Below are positions 54,482 to 62,913 of a stretch of DNA of 62,913 bases, piece by piece. Below the pieces are notes generated by a model. The model saw only the letters and a program-made list of their open reading frames with translations. It was not told the DNA's origin and searched no databases. How positions within the stretch are numbered: the stretch's first letter is position 1; each line of letters opens with the position of its first letter. The position numbers were made by a program, and so were the translations under genes. The stretch lies in contig NZ_JAFBDI010000010.1 in NCBI RefSeq assembly GCF_016908145.1, positions 1 through 62,913 of the forward strand, in the 5' to 3' direction. This stretch comes from Marinitoga litoralis (lineage in GTDB: Bacteria > Thermotogota > Thermotogae > Petrotogales > Petrotogaceae).

Positions 54482-55331
54482 AATTAATAATTTGAAAAAG
54501 TATTATGGAAAGCATAGGGGAATTGAAGATGTTTCATTTGAAATTAAAGAAGGAGAAATATTAGGATTAATTGGACCAAATGGTGCAGGAAAAACAACAA
54601 CTATTAGAATATTAACTGGATTTTTAAAACCTGATAGTGGAGAAGCTTTAATAGACGGTAAAAAAATGCCATATGAAGTAGATTTCGTTAAAGAAAATAT
54701 AGGTTATATTCCTGGTGAAGTAAATTTTTATGGTGATATGAAGATATCAGAATTTTTAGAATTTAATAGATCGTTTTACAAGAACATAGATAGAGAATAT
54801 GAAAAAGAAATTATTGAATTATTAGGAATTGAAGTAAATAAAAAGTTTAAAGCTCTATCTCTTGGAAATAAGAAAAAAGTAGCTATATTACAAGCTTTAG
54901 TTCATAAGCCTAAATATTTAATTTTAGATGAGCCTACTAATGGTTTAGACCCATTAGTTCAACAAAAATTCTATGATTTAATAAAAAGGCATAAAGAGAT
55001 GGGGGCAGTAATCTTATTTTCATCTCATATATTATCAGAAGTAGAAAAATTATGTGATACATTTGCAATGATTAAAGATGGATCTGTAGTAAAATCAGGT
55101 TCAATAGAAGGATTAAAAGATATTTCAAAAAAGATCATAAACGTATATAATTTAAAATTCATTGATGAATTAAATAAATATAAAAACTCAAAAAATAAAA
55201 ATACTTATACATTTGATGTAAAAAATTCTGAATTAAAAAATTTCTTAGAAGATTTAGTAAAAACAGATTTTTCTGATATAGAAATTAAAAACCCTGCTTT
55301 AGAAGATATTTTCTTAGAGCTATATAAATAA
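54474..55331 (+). CDS. ABC exporter ATP-binding protein
   Basis: 285 aa. Walker A GPNGAGKTT at 34-42, signature LSLGNKKK (variant of LSGGQ), Walker B YLILDEPTNGLDP, H-loop SSHILSE. C-terminal 70 residues extend beyond the core, as in bacteriocin/drug exporter ATPases. Starts at the tetR end with RBS GGAGGGG. Powers the two membrane proteins that follow. Confidence 0.93.
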   Translation: MIKINNLKKYYGKHRGIEDVSFEIKEGEILGLIGPNGAGKTTTIRILTGFLKPDSGEALIDGKKMPYEVDFVKENIGYIPGEVNFYGDMKISEFLEFNRSFYKNIDREYEKEIIELLGIEVNKKFKALSLGNKKKVAILQALVHKPKYLILDEPTNGLDPLVQQKFYDLIKRHKEMGAVILFSSHILSEVEKLCDTFAMIKDGSVVKSGSIEGLKDISKKIINVYNLKFIDELNKYKNSKNKNTYTFDVKNSELKNFLEDLVKTDFSDIEIKNPALEDIFLELYK

Positions 55332-55344
55332 GGGGGGTGCTGAT

Positions 55345-56145
55345 ATGAATTTAATAAAAAAAGAATTTAAGTTTAATTTTAAAAATCTTTTTATCTGGAT
55401 TATAGTAATTACTTTATTTAATTTAATGTTTATAAGTTTATCTGATATTATAAGCGAAGAAAATTCAGCTTTTATGAATTTATTAAAAAGAATGCCAAAA
55501 ACTTTTCTTGATGCTTTTAATATGGATCCAGAGACATTATTAAGACCTGAAGGAATGTTAGGTACTGAAGGTATGACCTTTATGTTCATATTTTTTGGAT
55601 TATATGCATCTATGTTAGCTAGTAAACTATTCGCAGGAGAGTATGATAATAAGACAATAGAATATTTATTAATAAAACCATACTCTAGAAATAAAATATT
55701 CTCACATAAGGTTTCAATAATATTAATCAACACAATAATATTATTTTTAGTTTTTTTAGGAACTGAATTCTGGTTCTTCAATCAATTTGTTGAGAGAGAT
55801 TTTAGTAATAATGTTTTATTTGCATTTGCTCTTTATTTATTAGTTATAGAATTCTTTTTTGCTGCTATAGCAACATTAATTTCAACTCTAATTAAAACAA
55901 GAAAATTAACTAATTCAATATCATTAGGATTATTATTTTTTATGTATTTTGGATATACTGTTACCGAAGGGGTACAAAACACAGAATTATTAAGGAAATT
56001 AAGCGTATTTTATTATATTCCAGTTAGAGATACTTTAAAAAACGAAACCGTATATTTATTAAACTCATTTATTATTATTATCATTGCATTTATAGTTTTC
56101 TTTGTTTCTCAGAAGATTTTTGAGAAACAAGATATAAGCGTATAG
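55345..56145 (+). CDS. ABC-2 type permease
   Basis: 266 aa with six membrane segments. After the first helix comes FAGEYDNKTIEYLLIKPYSRNKIFSHK, the conserved ABC-2 region. RBS GGGGGGTG 13 nt after the ATPase. Homologous to the next gene, so the two probably form a heterodimer exporting an unknown compound, perhaps a drug or lipid. Confidence 0.9.
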   Translation: MNLIKKEFKFNFKNLFIWIIVITLFNLMFISLSDIISEENSAFMNLLKRMPKTFLDAFNMDPETLLRPEGMLGTEGMTFMFIFFGLYASMLASKLFAGEYDNKTIEYLLIKPYSRNKIFSHKVSIILINTIILFLVFLGTEFWFFNQFVERDFSNNVLFAFALYLLVIEFFFAAIATLISTLIKTRKLTNSISLGLLFFMYFGYTVTEGVQNTELLRKLSVFYYIPVRDTLKNETVYLLNSFIIIIIAFIVFFVSQKIFEKQDISV

Positions 56146-56156
56146 GGGGTGCTGAT

Positions 56157-56951
56157 ATGTTATTAAAAAAAGAATTAAAATTTAATTATAAACCATTTTT
56201 AATATGGACTATTGTTTTGTTATTTTTCTCTGCCATGATTGCTCCATTTGTAAATGTGATAATGGAAGATGCGAATTCCTTAAAAGATTTTATTAATTCT
56301 ATGCCTAAATTTATGCTAAAACTATTTAATATTGATGAAAATTTTATTACTCCAGAAGGATTTTTTAGTGCTAAAGTTATGATGATGGCTGAAATATTTG
56401 CAGCTATATTTGCTGTGATTTTAGCAGCAAATGTTTTTGTTGGTGAATTTGAATCAAAAACAATAGAATATATATTAACAAAGCCTTTTTCTAGAAATAA
56501 AATTTTTATGAAAAAAGTTCTTACTTTGTTTATTTATTACACTCTATTTGCTCTAATATTCTGTATTTCAGTATTATGGTTATTTAGTATATATGTAGAT
56601 TATGATTATAATTCTTCTATATTAGCTGGATTCGCATTATACTTATATGTAATAGAAATTCTTTTTGGATCTTTAACTATATTGTTTTCTGTTATATTCC
56701 AAAGTTCCTTTATTACTATATCTACTACAATGGGATTTTTTTTAATAATGTTTGTTGCAGACATGCTTGGAAATGTTGATGAAAAATATGAATGGATAAG
56801 AAATTTAACGTTATTTAAATACATTCCTTTAGGTGATACTGTTAAGTATACTAAGGTGTATATAGGTAATTCAATACTATTCATTATATTAGGAATTATT
56901 ATTACAATCATTGCAGGAAAAATATTTGAAAAAGAAGATATATTAATTTAG
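56157..56951 (+). CDS. ABC-2 type permease, paralogue
   Basis: 264 aa, six membrane segments, with VGEFESKTIEYILTKPFSRNKIFMKK matching the preceding permease. Starts 11 nt after it with the same GGGGGTGCTGAT leader, pointing to a tandem duplication. Second membrane half of the exporter. Confidence 0.9.
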   Translation: MLLKKELKFNYKPFLIWTIVLLFFSAMIAPFVNVIMEDANSLKDFINSMPKFMLKLFNIDENFITPEGFFSAKVMMMAEIFAAIFAVILAANVFVGEFESKTIEYILTKPFSRNKIFMKKVLTLFIYYTLFALIFCISVLWLFSIYVDYDYNSSILAGFALYLYVIEILFGSLTILFSVIFQSSFITISTTMGFFLIMFVADMLGNVDEKYEWIRNLTLFKYIPLGDTVKYTKVYIGNSILFIILGIIITIIAGKIFEKEDILI

Positions 56952-57006
56952 GTGCTATGCACCTTTTTTATTTTAAAGGTGTATAATATAACTAGGAGGT
57001 GATAAT

Positions 57007-57849
57007 ATGAAAAAAATTATTATTATATTATTAGTTATTATTAGTGTAATTGGCTTTTCAGTAAAATCCGACATTGTTCCTCAACATAATGAGGGTTTCT
57101 TTGTTAATTTTGAAAGTATTGGATTTTCTTTTTCAAACATGGAAATTTCCACAGCTCCCTTACTAGATATTCTTGGTGTATACAACTTAGGGTTAAGATA
57201 CTATCTATATGAAAATATGATTTTTTCATTAAATGGAGGTGTAATTGATCCCTTTGTATTACCTTCTTATTTTGGAGAACCAAGGCCAACTGACGGATAC
57301 CTATACCTATATTATTTAAATACATATAATCATAATAATTTTAATTTTGGTAATTTTTCTTTAAAAACACATATTCAACCATCTATTTATGGTTTTTTAA
57401 TAGATTTCGGATATGATCCAATAGGTTTAAATGCTGTTACTATTAGAGGTTTTTCTCAATTGGGCTATTATTTAACTGATAATTTAGAATTATTTGGAGG
57501 AATTGAGGGTGGATATTTAATAACAATAAACGTAAATCCAGATCCTAATGATCCTGACTTTAATGCTTTTGTTGCTAGAGCTAGAGAAGAATCATTGTAT
57601 TCATTAGGACGCAGTGGTATTAGGTTTTATTCTGGAGATGTGTTTGGCGTAGAATTAGGGTACAGGATTACTATAATTGATGGTATATTAAAATTTTTAC
57701 AAGGATATAATGCTACAGATTATATATATAATTCATTCAGTCTTACTTCTATTTATTCAAGCATATTAGATGAAGAAGATCCATTAAAAAATATAAATAT
57801 TCCATTTATTACTACAGACTATTATCTATCTTTTACAGTTAAATTCTAA
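57007..57849 (+). CDS. Probable outer-membrane beta-barrel protein
   Basis: 280 aa: signal peptide (KKIIIILLVIISVIGFS), many amphipathic strands (LGLRYYLYENMIFSLNGG, FGVELGYRITII) and a C-terminal Phe (YYLSFTVKF), the hallmark recognised by the BAM machinery. No family recognised. RBS AGGAGGTGAT. Followed 11 nt later by a lipoprotein. Confidence 0.78.
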   Translation: MKKIIIILLVIISVIGFSVKSDIVPQHNEGFFVNFESIGFSFSNMEISTAPLLDILGVYNLGLRYYLYENMIFSLNGGVIDPFVLPSYFGEPRPTDGYLYLYYLNTYNHNNFNFGNFSLKTHIQPSIYGFLIDFGYDPIGLNAVTIRGFSQLGYYLTDNLELFGGIEGGYLITINVNPDPNDPDFNAFVARAREESLYSLGRSGIRFYSGDVFGVELGYRITIIDGILKFLQGYNATDYIYNSFSLTSIYSSILDEEDPLKNINIPFITTDYYLSFTVKF

Positions 57850-57860
57850 GGAGGAAAAAT

Positions 57861-58457
57861 ATGAAAAAAATTATCACTTTAATATTATTATCTTCAATAT
57901 TTATACTAAATTCATGTTCAGCATTATTTCCATCAACAAAACCTTTAAAAGTTGGAGATGTTGTGATATCTCAAATAGATAAAGATGCTATTATAGAAAA
58001 AACTGATAATTCATATGCTGATATTATTAAAAAATTAAAGAAAAAAGATATATTAATTGTTTTTGATGGTGTTTTTGTTGGTAATGACTCATCTAAATTT
58101 GTTGGTTATAAAAAAGCCAATTTAAATGCTAGGAAACAACTTGAAGAATATTTAAATTCAAGAAAAGAAATAATAACTACTAAAGTAAATAATTATATGG
58201 AAAAATTAAATAATAAAGATAGTATTATAATTGAAAAAATTATAAATTTAATTTCAAAGAATTCTTTAATTTCAGCAAAAGAAGTTGCTAAATATTATGT
58301 TGTGAAAGATAATAACATTGAATATCATTCCGTTATAGTATATGATCCACTTATGATAATAAACACAATAGAAAAATCTCCTATTTTAAATTATGTAGAA
58401 AAAGCCGGTGGTCAATCGAAAGAGTTAATTGATTTACTATATGAATCATTAAAATAA
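57861..58457 (+). CDS. Lipoprotein, unknown
   Basis: 198 aa with signal sequence and lipobox ILNSC (Cys19). The mature part is Lys/Asp-rich and largely helical; not recognised. Same operon as the preceding outer-membrane protein, and probably acts with it. RBS AAGGAGG. Confidence 0.75.
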   Translation: MKKIITLILLSSIFILNSCSALFPSTKPLKVGDVVISQIDKDAIIEKTDNSYADIIKKLKKKDILIVFDGVFVGNDSSKFVGYKKANLNARKQLEEYLNSRKEIITTKVNNYMEKLNNKDSIIIEKIINLISKNSLISAKEVAKYYVVKDNNIEYHSVIVYDPLMIINTIEKSPILNYVEKAGGQSKELIDLLYESLK

Positions 58458-58466
58458 TATATAAGT

Positions 58467-58497
58467 TGCCCTTTCATTTGAAAGGGCATTTTTTTTA
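58467..58497 (+). terminator. Terminator before flagellar genes
   Basis: Stem TGCCCTTTC/GAAAGGGCA with a short loop and a T8 run. Confidence 0.9.
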
Positions 58498-58556
58498 AGG
58501 ATTTTATACGTCTATTATTGAAAAATATATTAGACTATATATCGTGTGGTGATTAT

Positions 58557-59510
58557 ATGAAAAAAGTATTTTTTGCATTAATTATATTATTAAATATATA
58601 TATTTTTTCAAATATTACTATTCCAGCAACCATTAGCTCAAATGATATGATTTTTTCATTAAAAGATTTAATACCAAATATTGAAAATGACAGAACTTTA
58701 GCATTTTTTTCAGAAAACACACTTACATATGAATCATCTAAATTAAAAAATATAATTCTTTCAATTACTGATGAAACTGATATTAGTTTTGAATCAACTT
58801 TAATAACTATTATGTATGAGCCTATTAGTTTAAATGGCGATGATTCAAATAATTACAATGCCGAAAACATTTTAATAGAAAATAATTTAACAGAAAACAT
58901 TTTAAAAGATTATTTTGTCGATATGTTATACAATGAATCTCCAAATGCTACTATCAACGAATTTGAAATAAGTAAATACATGAAGGATACACTGATTTCA
59001 ACAATTTTGAGTTTGGATTATAGAAGATCAATGAATAATATATTCGGAAATTTTTTAGTTTTAGATGAAACCAAATTAAAAAAATATATTTCTTTCAAAG
59101 CAAATGTTTCTAATTTCGATTATGTATATGTAGCAAAAGAAAATATTGACTTCAAAACTCCTTTAAATAACAATATTTTAGAAAAAAAGTTAATTGATAT
59201 ATATTCTTTAAATATGTCACCATTAAAAATAAACGATAATAATATTATGAAATACTATGCTAATAGAACTATTAGAAAAGGTGAAATTATATTTGAAAAT
59301 TCCGTAAAAAAAATACCTGATGTTTCTGCTGGTCAAGTTATTCCTTTAGAAGTTTATTTTGATGGTGTTAAGGTCTTATCTTGGGTAAAAGTATTGAATG
59401 ATGCTTTAATTGGAGAAACAATTATGGCAAGAAATGAAAAAACTGGAGTATTAATAAACGGAAAATTATTTCCTGGACCAAAATTAATAATTGATATAGG
59501 AGGGTATTAA
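58557..59510 (+). CDS. flgA: Flagellar P-ring chaperone FlgA-like protein
   Basis: ATG 58557 follows GGTGATT; the frame extends 13 codons further without an RBS. 317 aa with a signal peptide. The C-terminal third holds the SAF/FlgA-type region: NRTIRKGEIIFENSVKKIPDVSAGQVIPLEVYF and ALIGETIMARNEKTGVLINGK. The N-terminal two-thirds are unlike standard FlgA, so the protein is longer than usual. Together with flgH and flgI directly downstream it should help P-ring assembly. Confidence 0.83.
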   Translation: MKKVFFALIILLNIYIFSNITIPATISSNDMIFSLKDLIPNIENDRTLAFFSENTLTYESSKLKNIILSITDETDISFESTLITIMYEPISLNGDDSNNYNAENILIENNLTENILKDYFVDMLYNESPNATINEFEISKYMKDTLISTILSLDYRRSMNNIFGNFLVLDETKLKKYISFKANVSNFDYVYVAKENIDFKTPLNNNILEKKLIDIYSLNMSPLKINDNNIMKYYANRTIRKGEIIFENSVKKIPDVSAGQVIPLEVYFDGVKVLSWVKVLNDALIGETIMARNEKTGVLINGKLFPGPKLIIDIGGY

Positions 59511-59511
59511 A

Positions 59512-60123
59512 ATGAAAAGGATTTCGATTTTTGTTATTGTATTATTAACTCTCACAATAGCATTTAGTGATTCGTTGTGGAAAAAAGCAAAAACCAATAA
59601 TCTATTATCAAACCCAGAAAAAAACTATAATGTTGGAGATATAATTACAGTTGCTGTATCAGAAAATCCTTCATTAAGTCTTTCTGATAATAATCCAGAT
59701 CCATTTTCTGGAGTTATGGGAACTGTGGGTTCTATATTTAATACTATAGGAAATATAGACTTAATGAAATTCTTACCTTTAGGTGCAAATAAACCTGAAG
59801 ATGTTAAGGTGTCTAATAAAACATTATCAGCAAAAAGCGATGCTAAAGTTAACTTATATGTTTCAGCAAAGGTTATTGATGTTTTAGATAATGGCATAGT
59901 AAAAATACATGGAGAAAAGGAATTTAAGGTAGAATCGCAGAAAAAAATAATGATAATAGAAGGTTATGCAGATGTATCATATATAAAAGATGGAATAATA
60001 GATTCAAAGAATTTGGCAGAAGCTAAAATTTGGTATCAAGGCGATACAGATTTACAAAAAGATCCTAACAATAAAACATGGTTAGCTTGGTTATTATCTG
60101 GAATTTCTAATTTATTCTTCTAA
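59512..60123 (+). CDS. flgH: Flagellar L-ring protein FlgH
   Basis: 203 aa with signal peptide. SLWKKAKTNNLLSNPEKNYNVGDIITVAVSE is the FlgH signature, then KSDAKVNLYVSAKVIDVLDNGIVKIHGEKEF and VSYIKDG toward the C terminus. Unlike enterobacterial FlgH no lipobox Cys follows the signal, so it is not lipid-anchored. Begins 1 nt after flgA. Confidence 0.88.
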   Translation: MKRISIFVIVLLTLTIAFSDSLWKKAKTNNLLSNPEKNYNVGDIITVAVSENPSLSLSDNNPDPFSGVMGTVGSIFNTIGNIDLMKFLPLGANKPEDVKVSNKTLSAKSDAKVNLYVSAKVIDVLDNGIVKIHGEKEFKVESQKKIMIIEGYADVSYIKDGIIDSKNLAEAKIWYQGDTDLQKDPNNKTWLAWLLSGISNLFF

Positions 60124-60135
60124 GGAGTGATTAAG

Positions 60136-61119
60136 TTGAAAAAGTTATTTATCATATTATTCTTAGTATTTTCATTATCATTATTTTCTGCAGTACGTTT
60201 AAAAGATATTGCATTTTTTAGAGGTGCAAGAGATAATCAATTATTTGGTATTGGAGTAGTTACTGGTCTAAATGGTACAGGAGATTCAGGAAATGTAACT
60301 TCAGAATTGTTAACTAATATGATGAAAAATCTAAATATTAACATACAAAATTCATTTACTACAAAAAATTCTGCTTTAGTATTTGTATTTGCTGATATTC
60401 CTGCGTATTATAAAGAAGGAATGAGATTAGATGTTACAATTACAGCTGCTGGAGATTCTAAAAGTTTAGAAGGTGGTTTCTTAATACAAACACCTTTATA
60501 TGGGGCTGATGGACAAGTTTACGCTGTAGCACAAGGTAGTGTATTAACTGGTGGTGTTGAAGTAAGTTCTACCGCTAGTCTCCAAAAAAGAAATAAAGTA
60601 GTGGGATTTATTCCTAAAGGGGCTATAGTTGAAAATGAAATACCTACAAATATTGTTTCCGATGATACTGTAACAGTATTACTTAGAAATCCTGATATTA
60701 CAACAGCAGCAAGAACCGCTTTATCAATAAATGCTCAATTTGGACAAAAATTAGCTAAAGCACAAGATCCTTCGTCAATAAAAGTAAAAATACCTGATAT
60801 ATTTTTAGATGATTTAATTTCATTTCTTGCTTTAATAGAAGAAGTTGAAATTGATCCAGATTCAAAAGCAAAAATTGTAGTTAATGAAAAAACTGGTACT
60901 ATTGTATTTGGTGGAAAGGTTAAAATTGCTGATTTTACTATTAATTATGGAAATTTTGTTATTTCTGTTGATAATGGGAAAGTTGGAGATAGTGAAGCAA
61001 CAATATACAATTTAGTAAATGCTTTAAAGGCAGCAGGCGCTACCCCTCAAGATGTTATTGCTATTATACAAAATTTATCTTCTGCAGGATATTTATATGC
61101 TGAAGTGGTGGTGATGTAA
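60136..61119 (+). CDS. flgI: Flagellar P-ring protein FlgI
   Basis: TTG 60136 is chosen for its 8-nt spacing from AAGGAG; a GTG at 60127 would lie in the RBS. 327 aa. Signal peptide, then VRLKDIAFFRGARDNQLFGIGVVTGLNGTGDSG, the FlgI N-terminal signature, and TVTVLLRNPDITTAARTA. Forms the P ring in the periplasmic wall layer. Stop overlaps the next start (TAATG). Confidence 0.94.
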   Translation: MKKLFIILFLVFSLSLFSAVRLKDIAFFRGARDNQLFGIGVVTGLNGTGDSGNVTSELLTNMMKNLNINIQNSFTTKNSALVFVFADIPAYYKEGMRLDVTITAAGDSKSLEGGFLIQTPLYGADGQVYAVAQGSVLTGGVEVSSTASLQKRNKVVGFIPKGAIVENEIPTNIVSDDTVTVLLRNPDITTAARTALSINAQFGQKLAKAQDPSSIKVKIPDIFLDDLISFLALIEEVEIDPDSKAKIVVNEKTGTIVFGGKVKIADFTINYGNFVISVDNGKVGDSEATIYNLVNALKAAGATPQDVIAIIQNLSSAGYLYAEVVVM

Positions 61120-61385
61120 TGATTTCTCCAATTACTGGTTTAAACAATTATAATTATCAAAATGCAAAAAAAGAGGATGTTGCTGCTGAATTAGTTGCTT
61201 CAGTTTTTTCAAAAGTATTTAAAGATATGTATAATACTGAAATTTTTGAAAATGATTTAATACCTAAATCAAATACAGAAAAATGGTTTAGAGAAATGCT
61301 AATTGATCAATATACTATTTCAATAGCGAAAAATAATATGAAACCATTAGTAAATGATATAATAAAAGCTTATCAAAAACCATAA
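61119..61385 (+). CDS. flgJ: FlgJ-like rod-binding protein
   Basis: 88 aa, lacking the glucosaminidase domain of long FlgJ. AAELVASVFSKVFKDMYNT...SNTEKWFREMLIDQYTISIAKN matches the rod-binding domain (caps the rod during assembly). Coupled to flgI by TAATG. Confidence 0.82.
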   Translation: MISPITGLNNYNYQNAKKEDVAAELVASVFSKVFKDMYNTEIFENDLIPKSNTEKWFREMLIDQYTISIAKNNMKPLVNDIIKAYQKP

Positions 61386-61412
61386 TCTTCGCGAAAGCGA
61401 AGATTTTTTTTA
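61384..61412 (+). terminator. Terminator of flg operon
   Basis: Stem AATCTTCGC/GCGAAGATT closed by a GAAA tetraloop, then a T run. Confidence 0.93.
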
Positions 61413-61480
61413 TATTATTGTAACTCTATTTATCTAAAATATGATATAATAATTATAGAAAAATATTATGGAGGTGGATT

Positions 61481-62773
61481 ATGAAAAAGATTATAGTTTC
61501 ATTTTTAATTTTAATTCTATCTATTGGAATTTTTGCTAATATTTATCAAGTTATTCCAAAAGATTCTAAGTTAATTATTGTTATGAACAACACTAAAGAA
61601 GTTTATTCACAATTAAAAACAGTTCCTACATTTCAAAAAGTTTTAGATGATCCTACATATGCTGAAACTTTAATTACAGGAATGATAGATGCATATATTC
61701 AATCATTAGAGCTTGAAAGCAGCGAAGTTTATGCTGGTCTAGAGAATAATTTTGGAATTTTTGTTATTGAACCTCAAGAAAATACATATGATTTTGGAAT
61801 AATTTTAGGTCCTTTGAATAATGGAGAAAAATATATTGAAATTTTTAGAAAAGTTATTAATGCTTTAATGCCTGAAGATGCGGGATTGAATTTTTCATAT
61901 ATTGTTAAAAAAAGTGAACTGCAAGATTATTTAGTAATCACAACAAATAAAGAAGCATATGAAAATTCCGAATTAAACTTTGTTCCTCAAAAAAGATATA
62001 ATGATACAGGGATCTACGAAGAAATTAATACATCAACAATGAATGGTTATGGATATTCATATGTTAAAGACGGATACTTATATAGCAAATTTAACCTTTT
62101 AACTGATGATGAAATCGTACCTACTAATAATACATTTGATGATGATAAAACATTTGGATTATATTATCTAAGAACAAATTATTTACCAAAAGATTTAACT
62201 GATGAACTAAGCAATTTAGGTTTAGATGTTCCAAAAGAATTATTAAATTCATTTGTTAATAATTTTGAATGGGCTACATTTACTGGAACTTTAGATTTAA
62301 AAACTGACGATCAAACTGGAGAAATTATAACTGATTTTGGAATAAAAATAACATTCAAATCAAATATTTTATTTAAAGATATAGAAAATTCAATTCCTGA
62401 AGATATAAAAATGGAAAAAATGGGAAATGAATATTTAAAATTAACTAGAAATGTAAATGATGAAATGGTTACTATGTATATATGGAAAAATAATGAAGAA
62501 TATATAATTTCAAATTTAAATAAAAAAGATTTACAAAAATATGAAAATAATGCTGTAAATTTATCTAAAAACAAATTGTATATCGATTTAAAAGATAAAT
62601 TACCAGAAGGAAATTTAGGTGTGTTTTTAATTGATTTAAAACCAGTAATTGCTTTCTTAAAAGATTATTTAGGTGTAGAATTAGAAGGAGAATTTGGAGG
62701 ATTAGCAAATGTTGCTTCAACTAAAACTCCTGACGGAAAAAATACAATTGAATTTAACTTTGTTATGAAATAA
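61481..62773 (+). CDS. Secreted protein, unknown (DUF3352-like)
   Basis: 430 aa. Signal peptide KKIIVSFLILILSIGIFA, then a long alpha/beta periplasmic chain starting IYQVIPKDSKLIIVMNNTKEVYSQL. This opening and the late LPEGNLGVFLIDLKPVIAFL resemble proteins of the DUF3352 type, but that is a weak impression. No Cys or catalytic motif. RBS GGAGGTG; -10 TATAAT at 61445-61450. Confidence 0.75.
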   Translation: MKKIIVSFLILILSIGIFANIYQVIPKDSKLIIVMNNTKEVYSQLKTVPTFQKVLDDPTYAETLITGMIDAYIQSLELESSEVYAGLENNFGIFVIEPQENTYDFGIILGPLNNGEKYIEIFRKVINALMPEDAGLNFSYIVKKSELQDYLVITTNKEAYENSELNFVPQKRYNDTGIYEEINTSTMNGYGYSYVKDGYLYSKFNLLTDDEIVPTNNTFDDDKTFGLYYLRTNYLPKDLTDELSNLGLDVPKELLNSFVNNFEWATFTGTLDLKTDDQTGEIITDFGIKITFKSNILFKDIENSIPEDIKMEKMGNEYLKLTRNVNDEMVTMYIWKNNEEYIISNLNKKDLQKYENNAVNLSKNKLYIDLKDKLPEGNLGVFLIDLKPVIAFLKDYLGVELEGEFGGLANVASTKTPDGKNTIEFNFVMK

Positions 62774-62784
62774 TACAAAATAAT

Positions 62785-62810
62785 AGGGGCTTATAAGCCC
62801 CTTAATTTTT
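62785..62810 (+). terminator. Terminator of 61481 gene
   Basis: AGGGGCTTA/TAAGCCCCT palindrome followed by AATTTTTTAT. Confidence 0.85.
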
Positions 62811-62823
62811 TATCTTATAAAAC

Positions 62824-62849
62824 AAAACCCCCTGCTGTTAGACAGGGGG
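62824..62849 (-). terminator. Terminator of rRNA operon
   Basis: Stem CCCCCTG/CAGGGGG (62828-62834, 62843-62849), with TTTTGTTTTAT following on the minus strand, just past the 5S gene end. Confidence 0.82.
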
Positions 62850-62861
62850 AAAAATAAAAAG

Positions 62862-62913
62862 AGGGGCGCTACCTACTCTCGCATGGATCTCCCATACTAC
62901 CATCGGCCCAGAT
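62862..62913 (-). rRNA. rrf: 5S rRNA, 3' end (partial)
   Basis: On the minus strand the bases read GGGCCGATGGTAGTATGGG, then GATCCATGCGAGAGTAGG, the conserved helix IV/V and 3' part of 5S rRNA. The 5' part lies beyond the window edge. It shows an rRNA operon running into the window from the right. Confidence 0.9.

Noticed and set aside
1-62913. CRISPR array, prophage or integrative element
   Set aside because: No regularly spaced repeats, cas genes, integrase or phage structural genes were seen; only istB and OrfA fragments show mobile DNA.

Overview
The window is very AT-rich, Gram-negative-type bacterial DNA with Shine-Dalgarno-led genes, many hairpin terminators and compact operons. A lysine riboswitch close to that of Thermotoga maritima, a two-site protein disulfide oxidoreductase beside thioredoxin reductase, a class II ribonucleotide reductase carrying an intein, water-forming NADH oxidase, FlgA/H/I/J and many signal-peptide beta-rich surface proteins point to Thermotogota, probably a Marinitoga-like Petrotogaceae member. 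The phylum is well supported; the genus is inference.

Layout. 1-411: 3' part of an IS21-type istB. 651-4606: compact, apparently undescribed RiPP cassette with a 30-residue Cys-free precursor, a hairpin, an MFS exporter, two radical SAM/SPASM-type enzymes and a PqqD-like recognition protein. 4607-5606: terminator, empty AT-rich DNA and a start-less ferredoxin remnant. 5607-8708: NADH oxidase, then an ArsR-controlled permease/thioredoxin module with a palindromic operator. 8844-10967: promoter, lysine riboswitch and NhaC-family transporter. 10968-11587: transposase debris. 11588-22473: one minus-strand biosynthetic cluster with acyl/aryl adenylating enzyme (frameshifted), two radical SAM enzymes, SDR, an A-PCP-C NRPS without thioesterase, MFS exporter and asparagine synthetase-like amidotransferase. 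22851-27176: acidic hypothetical protein and nrdJ with a 375-residue intein and twin NrdR boxes. 27314-30289: membrane protein and a padR-pdo-trxB thiol-redox operon. 30356-36502: two alpha/beta hydrolases in an operon with a GGDEF cyclase and an HD-GYP phosphodiesterase. 36567-39759: NYN/PIN-like protein, pepT, small membrane protein, HAD phosphatase.

39982-47564 is an island of secreted, propeller-like, lipoprotein and TolC/beta-barrel genes. Here six one-base shortfalls in A or T runs break four consecutive reading frames, against one in the rest of the window. 47624-50208: SGNH hydrolase; a winged-helix/Rossmann regulator with a palindromic operator in an operon with a sugar aminotransferase. 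50200-50906: HepT/MntA toxin-antitoxin pair. 51090-53255: tiny Tyr/Gly-rich peptide with an in-frame UGA, CoA-disulfide-reductase-like flavoprotein, metallophosphoesterase. 53296-53566: tRNA-Gly, tRNA-Leu and tRNA-Lys. 53810-56951: TetR regulator with twin abutting operators plus an ABC-2 exporter. 57007-58457: surface protein and lipoprotein. 58557-61385: flgA-flgH-flgI-flgJ. 61481-62773: large secreted protein. The window ends in the 3' end of a minus-strand 5S rRNA.

The strongest candidates for undescribed biology are the 651-4606 RiPP cassette and the 11588-22473 NRPS/radical SAM cluster. Function calls come from motifs read by eye; no database search was possible.
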